Shown in pieces: positions 43,897 through 52,427 of a stretch of 64,000 nucleotides of DNA. Positions within the stretch are counted from its first letter, which is position 1. The number at the start of each line of letters is the position of its first letter. The notes under the pieces were generated by a model, which had not been told where the DNA came from, did not search any database, and saw nothing but the letters and a program-made list of their open reading frames with translations. Source of the stretch: Hyphomicrobiales bacterium (lineage in GTDB: Bacteria; Pseudomonadota; Alphaproteobacteria; Rhizobiales; Rhizobiaceae). Made by a program: the position numbers and the translations under genes. Location: the NCBI GenBank assembly GCA_900472485.1, contig UCII01000011.1, positions 1 through 64,000 of the forward strand, read 5' to 3'.

Positions 43897-44634
43897 TCAG
43901 CCCACTTCCTCGGTCAGTAGCTTCTCAGCTTGCCGTGCATCCAGCGAGGTGATGCGGATCAGGCTTTCCTGCAGCATCAGCAAATGTTCGCGCATGGCCT
44001 CGGCCGCCTTCATCGGATTGCGCGCGGCAATCGCGTCGATGATCGTCTTATGCTGGGCGTAGGAGACCGGGCGGGTCTTGTTGATGCTGCGGGCCAATTC
44101 GCGAATGGTTTGCCAGGCTTCATCCTGACGGACATGGTTGATGACGTCGAAAATCGTCAGAAAGAACTGGTTGCCGGCGCTTTGCGCGATCAGCCGATGC
44201 AATGCGCCATCCCAGAGTTCGCGGCTGTCAGCATCGTCGCTGGCGGTGATCTTCTTCGCCAGTTCGTACATGCGGTCGATGTCGTCGGGTTTGGCACGCA
44301 TGGCGGCGAGCTGGGCCAGTTGCGGCTCGATGCGTAAACGGACTTCCATGACCTCCATGAGATCCGTGCCCGCCACAAGCGTGCTGACATGCTGGCTCCA
44401 GTCGTTCGGGCGCTGCCCGACATAGGTTCCCGAGCCCTGCCGGCGCCAGACGTGGCCCTCGGCTTCCAGCACCTCAAGCGCCCGCCGGATCGCCCGCCGG
44501 CTGACACCCAGCGTCTCCGACAGAGCTCGCTCGGTCGGCAGTTTCCCGTCAGCCGGGAGATCGGCCGAATTCAAAAGCCCACGGAGCCTCTCCAGGGCAT
44601 GAACCGAATTCTCCGGAAGGCCGTCGATTGCCAT
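43897..44634 (-). CDS. FadR-subfamily GntR transcriptional regulator (FCD domain)
   Basis: The N-terminal winged helix reads LRGLLNSADLPADGKLPTERALSETLGVSRRAIRRALEVLEAEGHVWRRQGSGTYVG. A C-terminal FCD helical domain follows with MEVRLRIEPQLAQLAAMRA and the metal-binding type pattern in ELWDGALHRLIAQSAGN and HKTIIDAIAARNPMKAAEAMREHL. ATG 44634 is preferred to TTG 44667, because the extra 11 codons fall on a perfect palindrome that looks like the regulator's own operator. It heads the peptide operon, 84 bases upstream of the binding-protein gene. Confidence 0.88.
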   Translation of the reverse strand: MAIDGLPENSVHALERLRGLLNSADLPADGKLPTERALSETLGVSRRAIRRALEVLEAEGHVWRRQGSGTYVGQRPNDWSQHVSTLVAGTDLMEVMEVRLRIEPQLAQLAAMRAKPDDIDRMYELAKKITASDDADSRELWDGALHRLIAQSAGNQFFLTIFDVINHVRQDEAWQTIRELARSINKTRPVSYAQHKTIIDAIAARNPMKAAEAMREHLLMLQESLIRITSLDARQAEKLLTEEVG

Positions 44635-44646
44635 ATTGAGGGGCGA

Positions 44647-44663
44647 ACCAATTTGAAATTGGT
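44647..44663. promoter_or_regulatory. GntR autoregulatory operator candidate
   Basis: ACCAATTTGAAATTGGT is a 17-base perfect palindrome with one central base, 13 bases upstream of the proposed GntR start codon. The ends resemble the TGGT/ACCA half-sites common for FadR-type regulators. Confidence 0.7.
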
Positions 44664-44703
44664 CCAATAGAAGTAGAACTCGCCCGCCTCGTCAAGCGCT
44701 TTT

Positions 44704-44740
44704 TTGTGCAATTTCGGCAATGCACAATGTTTGTGCGCAA
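44704..44740. promoter_or_regulatory. Inverted repeat cluster upstream of the peptide operon
   Basis: TTGTGCA (44704-44710) and TGCACAA (44721-44727) form a perfect 7-bp inverted repeat with 10 bases between. A further TTGTGCGCAA follows at 44731-44740. It lies in the 191-base gap between the GntR gene and the M81 peptidase gene. The binding factor is unknown. Confidence 0.5.
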
Positions 44741-44825
44741 TGCAGGAAGGCTAGCCGCAAAAACGAGTCGCCTACTTGAGATGACGGATCAACGATGCCA
44801 CTCTTGCGGTTCTTTGACTTGAGCC

Positions 44826-46268
44826 TCAGCGGCCTATGGCGCGCGCAGAAATCGCCGTCTCGGGCGTGAAGTCGAAATCCTTGTCGAAGGGATAGGTCGG
44901 CTTGGTCTTGCGCAGGCGCGGCAGGCGTTCGACGAACTGATCGACGACACCGGGGGACAGAGCCATCAGGTTCGGATTGGCGATCGGCGCCAGTTCCGGC
45001 GAAAGGTAGCCCGATTTGACGACGATGATCTTCGCCTTCAGCGGATCAAGGCCGAGGCGGGTGAAATCGGCGATATTATGATAGGGGCGGCGCTTGGCCG
45101 ACAGGACGAGGTCGATGCCGCCGATAGAGACGACGGCCTGCCTGTCGCTGGCTTCCGTAGTGTCCAGCAGGTACTTGACCGTAAAGTTGCCCTTGACCGG
45201 CTTACTGCCTTTGGTGTCGAGTGAGGCGCCGACGGAGAGATCAATAGTGGCGCCGAGGCTGGCGGCATAGCAGGCTTCCATGGCGGCCTTGTCGGCGATG
45301 CCGGCGAAGATGACGCCTTGTGCTCCTTTGGCAATCAGTTCCGCCAGTACATCGGCGCGATCACCGACGCCGCCGCCCGTTGGATTATCGCCGGATTCCG
45401 CCAGAACCACGGGCGCCGTCGTGCTGGCGATTGCCTTGGCGACGCATTCCTCGAGCGAGCCGGTCTCCGAGCCGAAAACGAAATCCTTGCGCACGTCCCA
45501 ATAGGCTTGCGCCAAGCGTTTTGCTTCCCGCTCGAGCACTGCGCGATCCGTGCCGGTCATGATGGCGGCAGCCGTGGCGCGCGGCTCGTCGGCCCAGACA
45601 TAGCCGACCATCAAGGAGGCGTCCCAGACGCCGTCGAGGGCATCGATGCCGGGCAGCATGTCGTAAAGGCTCTTGGCCGGCTCATCGACCGTGCTGGTGC
45701 GTTCGCCCGGCAGCACCACAGGGATCGGCGCCCAAAGCAGGATGGGTTTTACACCGGTCTTCAGGCTTTCCGTCAGCATCTTCACGGCGCGGCGCATGGT
45801 TTCCTCGACATCGATATGCGGCGCGGTGCGATAGGTTGAGTACATGTCGAGCGCATCGATGATGCGCTGGGTGACATTGCCGTGCAGGTCGTAGCTGGCG
45901 GAGACCGTGCAATCCTCGCCGACGACGGCGCGAGCCGCACTGATCCAGTCACCTTCGGCGTCTTCCATGCCTTCGACATACATGGCGCCATGCATGGCGA
46001 GATAGAGTCCATCGAGCGGCAGCAGCGCTTTCAATCCTTCCAGGAACTCCGCCTTGAAGGCCTCGTAGGTATGACGCGCGACAGGACCGCCGGCGATGGC
46101 TCTCGCATGGATGGTCGGCAGGAACTCGCCGTCATAATCTTTGAGAAAGGCGAAGTAGGGCGAGGTGGTCAGCTCCGCGCCGCGCAGAACGCGAAAATCC
46201 TTCTCTTCGTTCAGGACGGGATTGTAGGTGCTGCATTCGATGTGAATGCCTCCAACGGCAATGCGCAT
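44826..46268 (-). CDS. M81 family metallopeptidase (MlrC-like)
   Basis: This 480-residue protein has the M81/MlrC features: RIAVGGIHIECSTYNP at the start, LDGLYLAMHGAMYVEGMEDAEGDWI, the metal-site pattern SASYDLHGNVT and the Gly-rich AESGDNPTGGGVGDRADVL. MlrC cuts linearised microcystin, a peptide with a gamma-linked glutamate; most homologues have unknown substrates. ATG 46268 matches the family start and drops a 9-residue extension. It lies 7 bases after the ROK gene and next to the gamma-glutamyl peptide operon. Confidence 0.9.
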   Translation of the reverse strand: MRIAVGGIHIECSTYNPVLNEEKDFRVLRGAELTTSPYFAFLKDYDGEFLPTIHARAIAGGPVARHTYEAFKAEFLEGLKALLPLDGLYLAMHGAMYVEGMEDAEGDWISAARAVVGEDCTVSASYDLHGNVTQRIIDALDMYSTYRTAPHIDVEETMRRAVKMLTESLKTGVKPILLWAPIPVVLPGERTSTVDEPAKSLYDMLPGIDALDGVWDASLMVGYVWADEPRATAAAIMTGTDRAVLEREAKRLAQAYWDVRKDFVFGSETGSLEECVAKAIASTTAPVVLAESGDNPTGGGVGDRADVLAELIAKGAQGVIFAGIADKAAMEACYAASLGATIDLSVGASLDTKGSKPVKGNFTVKYLLDTTEASDRQAVVSIGGIDLVLSAKRRPYHNIADFTRLGLDPLKAKIIVVKSGYLSPELAPIANPNLMALSPGVVDQFVERLPRLRKTKPTYPFDKDFDFTPETAISARAIGR

Positions 46269-46275
46269 GGGAACC

Positions 46276-47409
46276 TCAATAGGGGTTGGGACCAATCAGG
46301 AAATTATGGGCGGCAATGCTGGCGGCACCGCGTGCCCAGACATCGCCATCGACGCGCTGCGTGCGGATCGGCGTCTGGCCGGCATAGCGCGGCAATACAT
46401 TGCCCTCGACTGCCTGTCGCATGACAGTGCCGAACAGGCCATCAAACCGGCCTTCGACATGGGTAATCAGGATCAGGCCGGGATCGTTGAACTGGATAAG
46501 ATGCGCAATCGCTAGCCCAAGCGCGCTGCCGGCGCGATGCAGGATGCGGATCGCCGCGGCATTGCCAAGTGATGCCTCCGTCTCCAGGTCGTCGAGGGAG
46601 TGGCAGGCGAGCCCCTCTGCCTTTGCCATTTCCTTGATCGCCTTCAGCGAGGCTACGGTATCGAGACAGCCGCGCTTGCCGCAGCGGCAGGGCGCACCGC
46701 TGGGCTCGATCGTGCAATGAGCGATTTCGCCGGCGCCGCCATGATTGCCGCGATAGAGTTTGCCGCCGACGAAATGGGCGCAGCCGATGCCGTCATCGAA
46801 GGAAACGACGCTGAAATTCTGCACGTCGCGGGCGCCGCCGAACAGCTTTTCGCTGACGGCGACCGCCTTGGCGTCGTTTTCGATAAAGGTGGCGATGCCG
46901 GTCTTCTGCCTGACGATGCCGGCAAGCGGCACATCCTGCCAGCCGAGTAACGTGGATTTGACGCAGCTCGCCTGCTTTTCATCGACGAAACCGGAGAGCG
47001 CAATACCAAGGCCGGAAAGCTTTCGTCCGGCATCTTTACATTCGGAAAGCAATTTCGGCAGCGTGTCGGCGATCATCGCGGCGATGACATCAGGATCGCG
47101 CGATAGTGGCATCGTCTGACGCGCGACGATATTGCCGTTGAAATCGCAGAGAACCAGCGGCGCCGGGTCTTCGAGCAGCGAGACGCCACCGAAGAAGGCG
47201 CCTTCCGGATGCAGGTCCAGCAGGATCGAGGGGCGGCCTTGTCCGTAGATCGTTTCCGTTTCCCGCAAGACGCCGAGGGAAATCAGATCGCGCACAATCC
47301 CGCTCATCGCAGCCTTGCTCAGCCCCATGGAGGCTGCCAGAACCGTGCGGCTGGAAGGGCCTGATTGGCTGATGACCCGTAAAAGCTGCTGCTGGGAGGA
47401 CGTTAGCAA
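46276..47409 (-). CDS. ROK family transcriptional regulator
   Basis: This 377-residue protein has an N-terminal MarR-like winged helix (QQLLRVISQSGPSSRTVLAASMGLSKAAMSGIVRDLISLGVL) followed by a ROK sugar-kinase-like domain. The latter has the zinc motif CTIEPSGAPCRCGKRGCLDTVASL (CxCGxxGC) and EIAH preceding it. The start is a TTG at 47409; the reading frame stays open upstream, so the N-terminus is uncertain. It is followed directly by the M81 peptidase gene, probably as an operon. The ligand is unknown. Confidence 0.85.
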   Translation of the reverse strand: MLTSSQQQLLRVISQSGPSSRTVLAASMGLSKAAMSGIVRDLISLGVLRETETIYGQGRPSILLDLHPEGAFFGGVSLLEDPAPLVLCDFNGNIVARQTMPLSRDPDVIAAMIADTLPKLLSECKDAGRKLSGLGIALSGFVDEKQASCVKSTLLGWQDVPLAGIVRQKTGIATFIENDAKAVAVSEKLFGGARDVQNFSVVSFDDGIGCAHFVGGKLYRGNHGGAGEIAHCTIEPSGAPCRCGKRGCLDTVASLKAIKEMAKAEGLACHSLDDLETEASLGNAAAIRILHRAGSALGLAIAHLIQFNDPGLILITHVEGRFDGLFGTVMRQAVEGNVLPRYAGQTPIRTQRVDGDVWARGAASIAAHNFLIGPNPY

Positions 47410-47798
47410 TTCGACTTTCCGCCTGGATTTTGCCTGTTTTGCGGAGAATAAGTTCAGAAAATAAACAAAGCAACCATATTTAGTTTTATTGCGGGCCTAA
47501 TCATGCCGTGCCGCAATATCGCAATATATTGGAAGAGCGCATCGATTTGCTCGACCTGTTTTGTGAATGACGGCAGTCCAGGCGCCGTCTTGGGGCGATT
47601 TCGCGAAACATGTTCGCGTTTAAATAGTTGACATCGACCTGTATCAATATGCAAAGCTTATCATAACGATTCAGCCGGTGCTCGCCCGCAATCGTCTCGT
47701 CCCTAGACTTTGATCCCACAAGCTAAGCGCTCGACCATGGCCGTTATAGCGGCATGTGCATGTTTCGATCCCGGGTGCCGCAGTCAGAAAGGAATGCC
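47410..47798. other. 389-bp intergenic region between the ROK gene and an MFS gene
   Basis: TTGACA occurs at 47628-47633 on the plus strand without a good -10. CGCGAA and TTCGCG (47602-47618) form a 6-bp inverted repeat around ACATG, and CAATATATTG near 47519-47528 is a small palindrome. These may be binding sites for the divergent units. No small gene is supported. Confidence 0.4.
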
Positions 47799-49298
47799 AT
47801 GTCCAGCACGGTCGATCGTTCGAGACGCCCGTTGGTCATCGTCTCGATCATGCTTGCGACCTTCATGGTTGCCATCGAAGCGACCATCGTCGCCACCGCC
47901 ATGCCGCGCATCGTCGGCCAGCTCGGCGGCTTCACCTATTATAGCTGGGTCTTCTCCGCCTTTCTGCTGGCGCAATCCACAACCACCGTCATCTATGGCA
48001 AGCTTTCCGATATTTTCGGCCGCAAGCCGATGCTGATCGGCGGCATCATCATCTTTCTCATAGGCTCGACGCTCGCCGGTTTCGCCTGGTCGATGGCGTC
48101 CCTTATCGTCTTCAGGCTGCTGCAGGGCCTCGGCGCGGGTGCAATTCAGCCTGTCACGATGACCGTCGTCGGCGATCTCTACAAGCTGGAAGAGCGGGCC
48201 AAGGTGCAGGGCGCGCTTGCCAGCGTCTGGGCGATCTCAGCCGTTATAGGACCGCTTGCCGGCGGCATCATCGTCGACAATCTCTCCTGGGCCTGGATTT
48301 TCTGGATCAACCTGCCGCTTGGCGTGCTCGCCATCGCCGGGTTCATCCTCTTCCTGCACGAGTCGGTTACCCCGCGTGAGGCGAAGATCGATTACCTTGG
48401 CACGGTCCTGTTTTCGATATCGATCGTGTCGTTGCTCGTCATCCTGACGGAGACCGATGCAGGTTTCGCCGTTCTCTGTCCCCTGGCGATCGTCTTTATC
48501 GTTACCGGTATCCTGTTCCTGTGGCAGGAGCGGCGGGCGCCGGAGCCGATCATTTCGATCGCTCTCTGGAGCCGGCGCCTGATTGCGACCAGCAATGCCG
48601 CCACCCTGCTTGCAGGCATGGCGCTGATCGGGCTGACGACCGTTTTGCCGATCTATGTTCAGGGTGTCCTTGGCCGCTCGCCGCTGGAGGCCGGCTTTAC
48701 GCTCACCATGCTGATTGTCGGCTGGCCGCTGGCCGTGATGCTGGCGAGCCGGTTCTTCCGCACCTTCGGCATCCGCAACACGCTGCGCACGGGCAGTCTC
48801 ATGTTTCCCTTCGGCTCGCTTTTCCTGCTGTTCCTGACGCCGGAGAGCAGCCCGGTGATCGCCGGCATTGGCTCATTCCTGATGGGCTTCGGCATGGGCC
48901 TTATCAGCCTTACCAGTGTCGTGCTGGTGCAGGAAAGCGTCGAATGGTCGATGCGCGGCAGCGCCACTGCCTCGATCATCTTCTCGCGCAGCCTCGGCAA
49001 TACGCTCGGCGCAACCGCGCTTGGTGCGATCATGAATGTCGGCATCGCGCATTACGGCAGCGGCGAGCTCGCAACCAGGCTACACGACATCCTCAATCAG
49101 CCCAGCGGCCTTTCCGATCTCGGCACCGATCCCGCAATCAGAAGCGTTTTCGATGCGGCATTGCACTGGAGCTTCTGGGGTGTCGTCATCGTCGCCCTGA
49201 CGACCTGCGTCACCATCTGGCTGATTCCGGTCACGCGAGATGCCGGTCGCGGGTCGTCGGCGCCCAAGGCGGATGCGCAGGAAGCCATGACCCATTAG
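47799..49298 (+). CDS. DHA2-family MFS multidrug efflux transporter 1
   Basis: This 499-residue membrane protein has about 14 hydrophobic segments. It carries the DHA2 motif VAIEATIVATAMPRIVGQLGG in the first, motif A GKLSDIFGRKPML after the second, and the PLAGGIIVDNLSWAWIFWINLPLG segment (motif C region). Such proteins export drugs or metabolites in exchange for protons. ATG 47799 was chosen because AGAAAGGA precedes it. A GntR-type regulator gene lies convergently downstream. Confidence 0.9.
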   Translation: MSSTVDRSRRPLVIVSIMLATFMVAIEATIVATAMPRIVGQLGGFTYYSWVFSAFLLAQSTTTVIYGKLSDIFGRKPMLIGGIIIFLIGSTLAGFAWSMASLIVFRLLQGLGAGAIQPVTMTVVGDLYKLEERAKVQGALASVWAISAVIGPLAGGIIVDNLSWAWIFWINLPLGVLAIAGFILFLHESVTPREAKIDYLGTVLFSISIVSLLVILTETDAGFAVLCPLAIVFIVTGILFLWQERRAPEPIISIALWSRRLIATSNAATLLAGMALIGLTTVLPIYVQGVLGRSPLEAGFTLTMLIVGWPLAVMLASRFFRTFGIRNTLRTGSLMFPFGSLFLLFLTPESSPVIAGIGSFLMGFGMGLISLTSVVLVQESVEWSMRGSATASIIFSRSLGNTLGATALGAIMNVGIAHYGSGELATRLHDILNQPSGLSDLGTDPAIRSVFDAALHWSFWGVVIVALTTCVTIWLIPVTRDAGRGSSAPKADAQEAMTH

Positions 49299-49333
49299 CG
49301 CAAGGCCAGGGGGGCGGGGCAGGGCGTGATGTG

Positions 49334-50128
49334 TCAGAAGCCGTAGTCGCGCGCGAGCCAGGCTTCCAGCAGGTTTCGCGATGCTTTGATTGCGGCGTCC
49401 GTGTCCTGCGTGACGATGGCGTCGAGGATGGCCTTGTGGAGGGGGAGGGCGCGCTTTTGCCCTTCGGCTATGTCCTCATGGCCGGAAAGCGTGCGATTGG
49501 CGTAAATCCCGACAGCGATCAGATCGATCAGCTGCGAATAGATCATGTTGTGGGTGGCGGCGAAGATCGCGGTATGGAAGCGCAAGTCGGCGTCGGCGTT
49601 GCTGTTGACGTCACCGATGGTGGACGCCATCTCCTCGTAGGCGGAACTGATCGCGGCAATGTCGCTCTCGGTGCGGCGCAGCGCTGCGCGCGCCGTCGCC
49701 TCCGGTTCGAGCGCCAATCGCAGGTCCTTGATCGATCGCATGATTTCGACCGACGGGCCGGTCTCGTAATACCAGACCATGACATCCGTATCGAGATGAT
49801 GCCAGTTGGAGCGCTCCTTGACGCGCGTGCCGACGCGGGTCTTGATCTCGACCAAACCCTTGCCGGCCAGGCACTTCATCGCTTCGCGGATAACGGTGCG
49901 GCTGATGCCGAATTGCTCGACCAGATCGGGCTCGTTCGGTAGCGTTGCCCCGACCGGATAGTCTCCGCCGACGATGCGGCGGCCGAGCTCGTGGACGAAA
50001 TAGCCGAAGACGCCGCGTCGCGGGATCGTACCGTATTTTCGCACAAAGGCATCGAAGGGCGACTGCGTTACGATCAGTTTCGACTCCGGGGTAGCCCTGG
50101 AGGTCATTGCGTCCTGGCCATGTTTCAT
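49334..50128 (-). CDS. FadR-subfamily GntR transcriptional regulator
   Basis: A winged helix (GVFGYFVHELGRRIVGGDYPVGATLPNEPDLVEQFGISRTVIREAMKCLAGKGLVEIKTRVGTRV) and a C-terminal FCD domain are visible. The latter shows IMRSIKDLRLALEPEATARAALRR and LRFHTAIFAATHN, with a histidine at a metal-ligand position. This lineage includes sugar-acid regulators such as those of the galactonate type. The start is uncertain: ATG 50128 was chosen, with TTG 50170 and ATG 50107 possible. The gene lies between two DHA2 pumps and is divergent from the second. Confidence 0.87.
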   Translation of the reverse strand: MKHGQDAMTSRATPESKLIVTQSPFDAFVRKYGTIPRRGVFGYFVHELGRRIVGGDYPVGATLPNEPDLVEQFGISRTVIREAMKCLAGKGLVEIKTRVGTRVKERSNWHHLDTDVMVWYYETGPSVEIMRSIKDLRLALEPEATARAALRRTESDIAAISSAYEEMASTIGDVNSNADADLRFHTAIFAATHNMIYSQLIDLIAVGIYANRTLSGHEDIAEGQKRALPLHKAILDAIVTQDTDAAIKASRNLLEAWLARDYGF

Positions 50129-50543
50129 TATGCGGGACTCTCGTTCCTTATTGATGCGCCGTTCGAACAATCGTCAGCCTACGTCGATTTGTGAGGCTTC
50201 TTGCTGGTATCTCGGCCAGTTTGAGGCTGTTCCATATTGATGTTGTATCGATCCCATTGTTCTTCCCGCGGCATTTTCCAGTGAAAACCCTAGCATGTCT
50301 TGCGTATGCATGCCTACTGGCACCGAGTTGATCGATCTGTTCACCAATTTGAACATACGGCTGTGTTTCGCTACGGGCCTATTGGGATCGGCAGCGGTAT
50401 CGGCGCGGAGATCAAATTGCGCACCATCCGCTGAGCGAAACGTGATCGCTTAATCGATTGATGGGACGATTTCGACTATCGTAAACGTTACCGAACCGGT
50501 TAAATACAGGCGGGATGCGAGGCGGATTCGGAGTTGCTGATCC
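50129..50543. other. 415-bp intergenic region between divergent GntR and MFS genes
   Basis: Symmetric sequences here include GTTCA-N6-TGAAC (about 50339-50354), AACCGGTT near 50495 and TATGCATG near 50306. They are candidates for regulator binding. No clear promoter boxes or coding sequences were found. Confidence 0.4.
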
Positions 50544-52007
50544 ATGAATGACATGTCCACGCCTGGGCAAAGGGAGGATGCGCAGGAAGCGGGCTCGCGC
50601 TCGCTGTTGATTGCATTGCTCGTGGCCGGCGCCTTCTTCATGGAAAATCTCGACGGTACGGTCATCGCGACCGCATTGCCGCAGATGGCCGTTTCGTTCG
50701 GTGCTCGCCCGGTCGACCTCAATATCGGCATGAGTGCCTATCTTCTGACCCTCGGCGTCTTCATTCCGATCAGCGGCTGGATCAGCGATCGCTTCGGTGC
50801 GCGTCTGGTCTTCACGACAGCCGTCGTCATTTTCACACTCGCCTCGGTTCTCTGCGGCTTTGCCAATGGCGTCGGCTCCTTCGTTGCCATGCGCATTCTG
50901 CAAGGTATCGGCGGGGCCATGATGGTGCCGGTGGGCCGGCTTGTGGTCTTGAACAATACGCCGAAGGACAAGCTGATATCGGCTATTGCGACGATCACCT
51001 GGCCGGCGTTGGTGGCGCCGATCCTAGGCCCACCGCTCGGCGGCTTCATCACCGACCATGCAAGCTGGCGCTGGATCTTCTTCCTCAACCTGCCGCTCGG
51101 CATATTGGCCTTTATCTTCTCACTCATGCTCATTCCGGAGACGAAAAGCACAGCACGCCCGCCATTCGATTGGATCGGCTTCGTAGTGAGCGGTATCGGA
51201 CTTGCCGGCCTCATGTATGGGCTGGAGCTGATCGGGCGCCCTGATCCCGTCTGGTTGGAAGCCTGGACCTACGTGATCGTCGGCTTTCTCCTGCATGCGG
51301 TCGCCGTCTTTCATTTTCTCCGCACTGAGCATCCGCTCATCGATCTCTCCGGGCTGAAGCTGCCGACGTTCGCCATCACCATCTCAGGCGGATCGTTGTT
51401 CCGCACGGCGATAGGTGCCGTGCCTTTCCTTCTGCCGCTGATGTTTCAGGTCGGATTCGGGCTCAGCGCCTTCCATGCCGGCATGCTGACGCTTGCCGTC
51501 TTTGCCGGCAATCTGGCGATGAAGCCGGCAACGACGCCCATTCTGCGCCGCTTCGGCTTCAAGCCGGTGCTCATCGTCAACGGCCTGTTGAATGCCATCT
51601 TCATTGCCGCCTGTGCGCTGTTTTCGCCCGATACGCCGCTCTGGTTCGTCGTGCCGGTGCTGTTCATCGGCGGCATGTGCCGGTCGATGCATTTTACCGC
51701 ACTCAACACGATCGCGTTTGCCGATATCCCACCGGGGCAGATGACGGGTGCCAACACCCTGTTCAGCACCGTCTTTCAGCTGACGATGGGCATGGGCATC
51801 GCCGTTGGCGCCATCGGCATTCGCATCGGCCAGGCAATCAGCGCACCATTGGGCGTCGACGGTGTCATTGCCATAGAGTTCCGCCTCGCGTTCGTCCTGC
51901 TCGGTATCATCGCGCTACTCGCCGTGCTGGATTGCTTGCCGCTTGACCGCAAGGCAGGCGACAACGTTTCGCGCAAGCCGAAGCAGGGTGCAAGGAAGGC
52001 GGCGTAG
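50544..52007 (+). CDS. DHA2-family MFS efflux transporter 2
   Basis: The 487-residue protein has about 14 membrane segments. The first contains MENLDGTVIATALPQMAVSFG (DHA2 motif), and GWISDRFGARLVFTTAVV (motif A) and PPLGGFITDHASWRWIFFLNLPLG (motif C region) follow. It is related to the first pump but clearly distinct. It lies 415 bases from the divergent GntR gene, which may control it. The exported compound is unknown. Confidence 0.9.
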   Translation: MNDMSTPGQREDAQEAGSRSLLIALLVAGAFFMENLDGTVIATALPQMAVSFGARPVDLNIGMSAYLLTLGVFIPISGWISDRFGARLVFTTAVVIFTLASVLCGFANGVGSFVAMRILQGIGGAMMVPVGRLVVLNNTPKDKLISAIATITWPALVAPILGPPLGGFITDHASWRWIFFLNLPLGILAFIFSLMLIPETKSTARPPFDWIGFVVSGIGLAGLMYGLELIGRPDPVWLEAWTYVIVGFLLHAVAVFHFLRTEHPLIDLSGLKLPTFAITISGGSLFRTAIGAVPFLLPLMFQVGFGLSAFHAGMLTLAVFAGNLAMKPATTPILRRFGFKPVLIVNGLLNAIFIAACALFSPDTPLWFVVPVLFIGGMCRSMHFTALNTIAFADIPPGQMTGANTLFSTVFQLTMGMGIAVGAIGIRIGQAISAPLGVDGVIAIEFRLAFVLLGIIALLAVLDCLPLDRKAGDNVSRKPKQGARKAA

Positions 52008-52028
52008 CGACATCAATTTTCGAAGCGG

Positions 52029-52169
52029 TTAGTATGGGACTTGGATGAGATTGTAGTGCAGCAATATCGCTGGAATCGCCATCAGGATGATCAGAAGCAT
52101 TGCGACGCTTGCCGCGCGCATCATCTTCCTCCGGCGGGCGCGCTGACCGGTCCAATCATATACTGCCAT
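52029..52169 (-). CDS. Small single-pass membrane protein, 46 residues
   Basis: The frame encodes MAVYDWTGQRARRRKMMRAA, then a hydrophobic segment (about residues 21-38, ending in ALLHY) and the tail NLIQVPY. A near-perfect ribosome binding site AAGGAGGGG precedes the ATG, and the cluster of basic residues before the membrane segment predicts the N-terminus in the cytoplasm. A longer frame to 52235 ignores that ribosome binding site. It ends 22 bases from the convergent MFS gene. Function unknown. Confidence 0.75.
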   Translation of the reverse strand: MAVYDWTGQRARRRKMMRAASVAMLLIILMAIPAILLHYNLIQVPY

Positions 52170-52427
52170 AATGAGCCCCTCCTTCTCATTAGTGATTAGA
52201 AAGACAAGAAATGGAACGCCAGTCAATATCGGCAATAGCGAGCTAAATAATAAGCGTTATCTAATATTTTGAAGACGAAGCATACTTCGATGGCCGAAGA
52301 GAGCCGTCGAACTACATCTGCAAGAGCCTAAAGAGCGTTTTATGATGCTGGCTTAGACGATATAACGAACAAGGATTTTGTGCCCCGTGTCAGTGGGACA
52401 TTGACTGCTTTGGAAGAGGAAAAGGCA

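Noticed and set aside
44704..44727. NtrC-type site upstream of the peptide operon
   Set aside because: NtrC sites have TTGCAC...GTGCAA half-sites; here the order is TTGTGCA...TGCACAA, and no sigma-54 promoter was found nearby.
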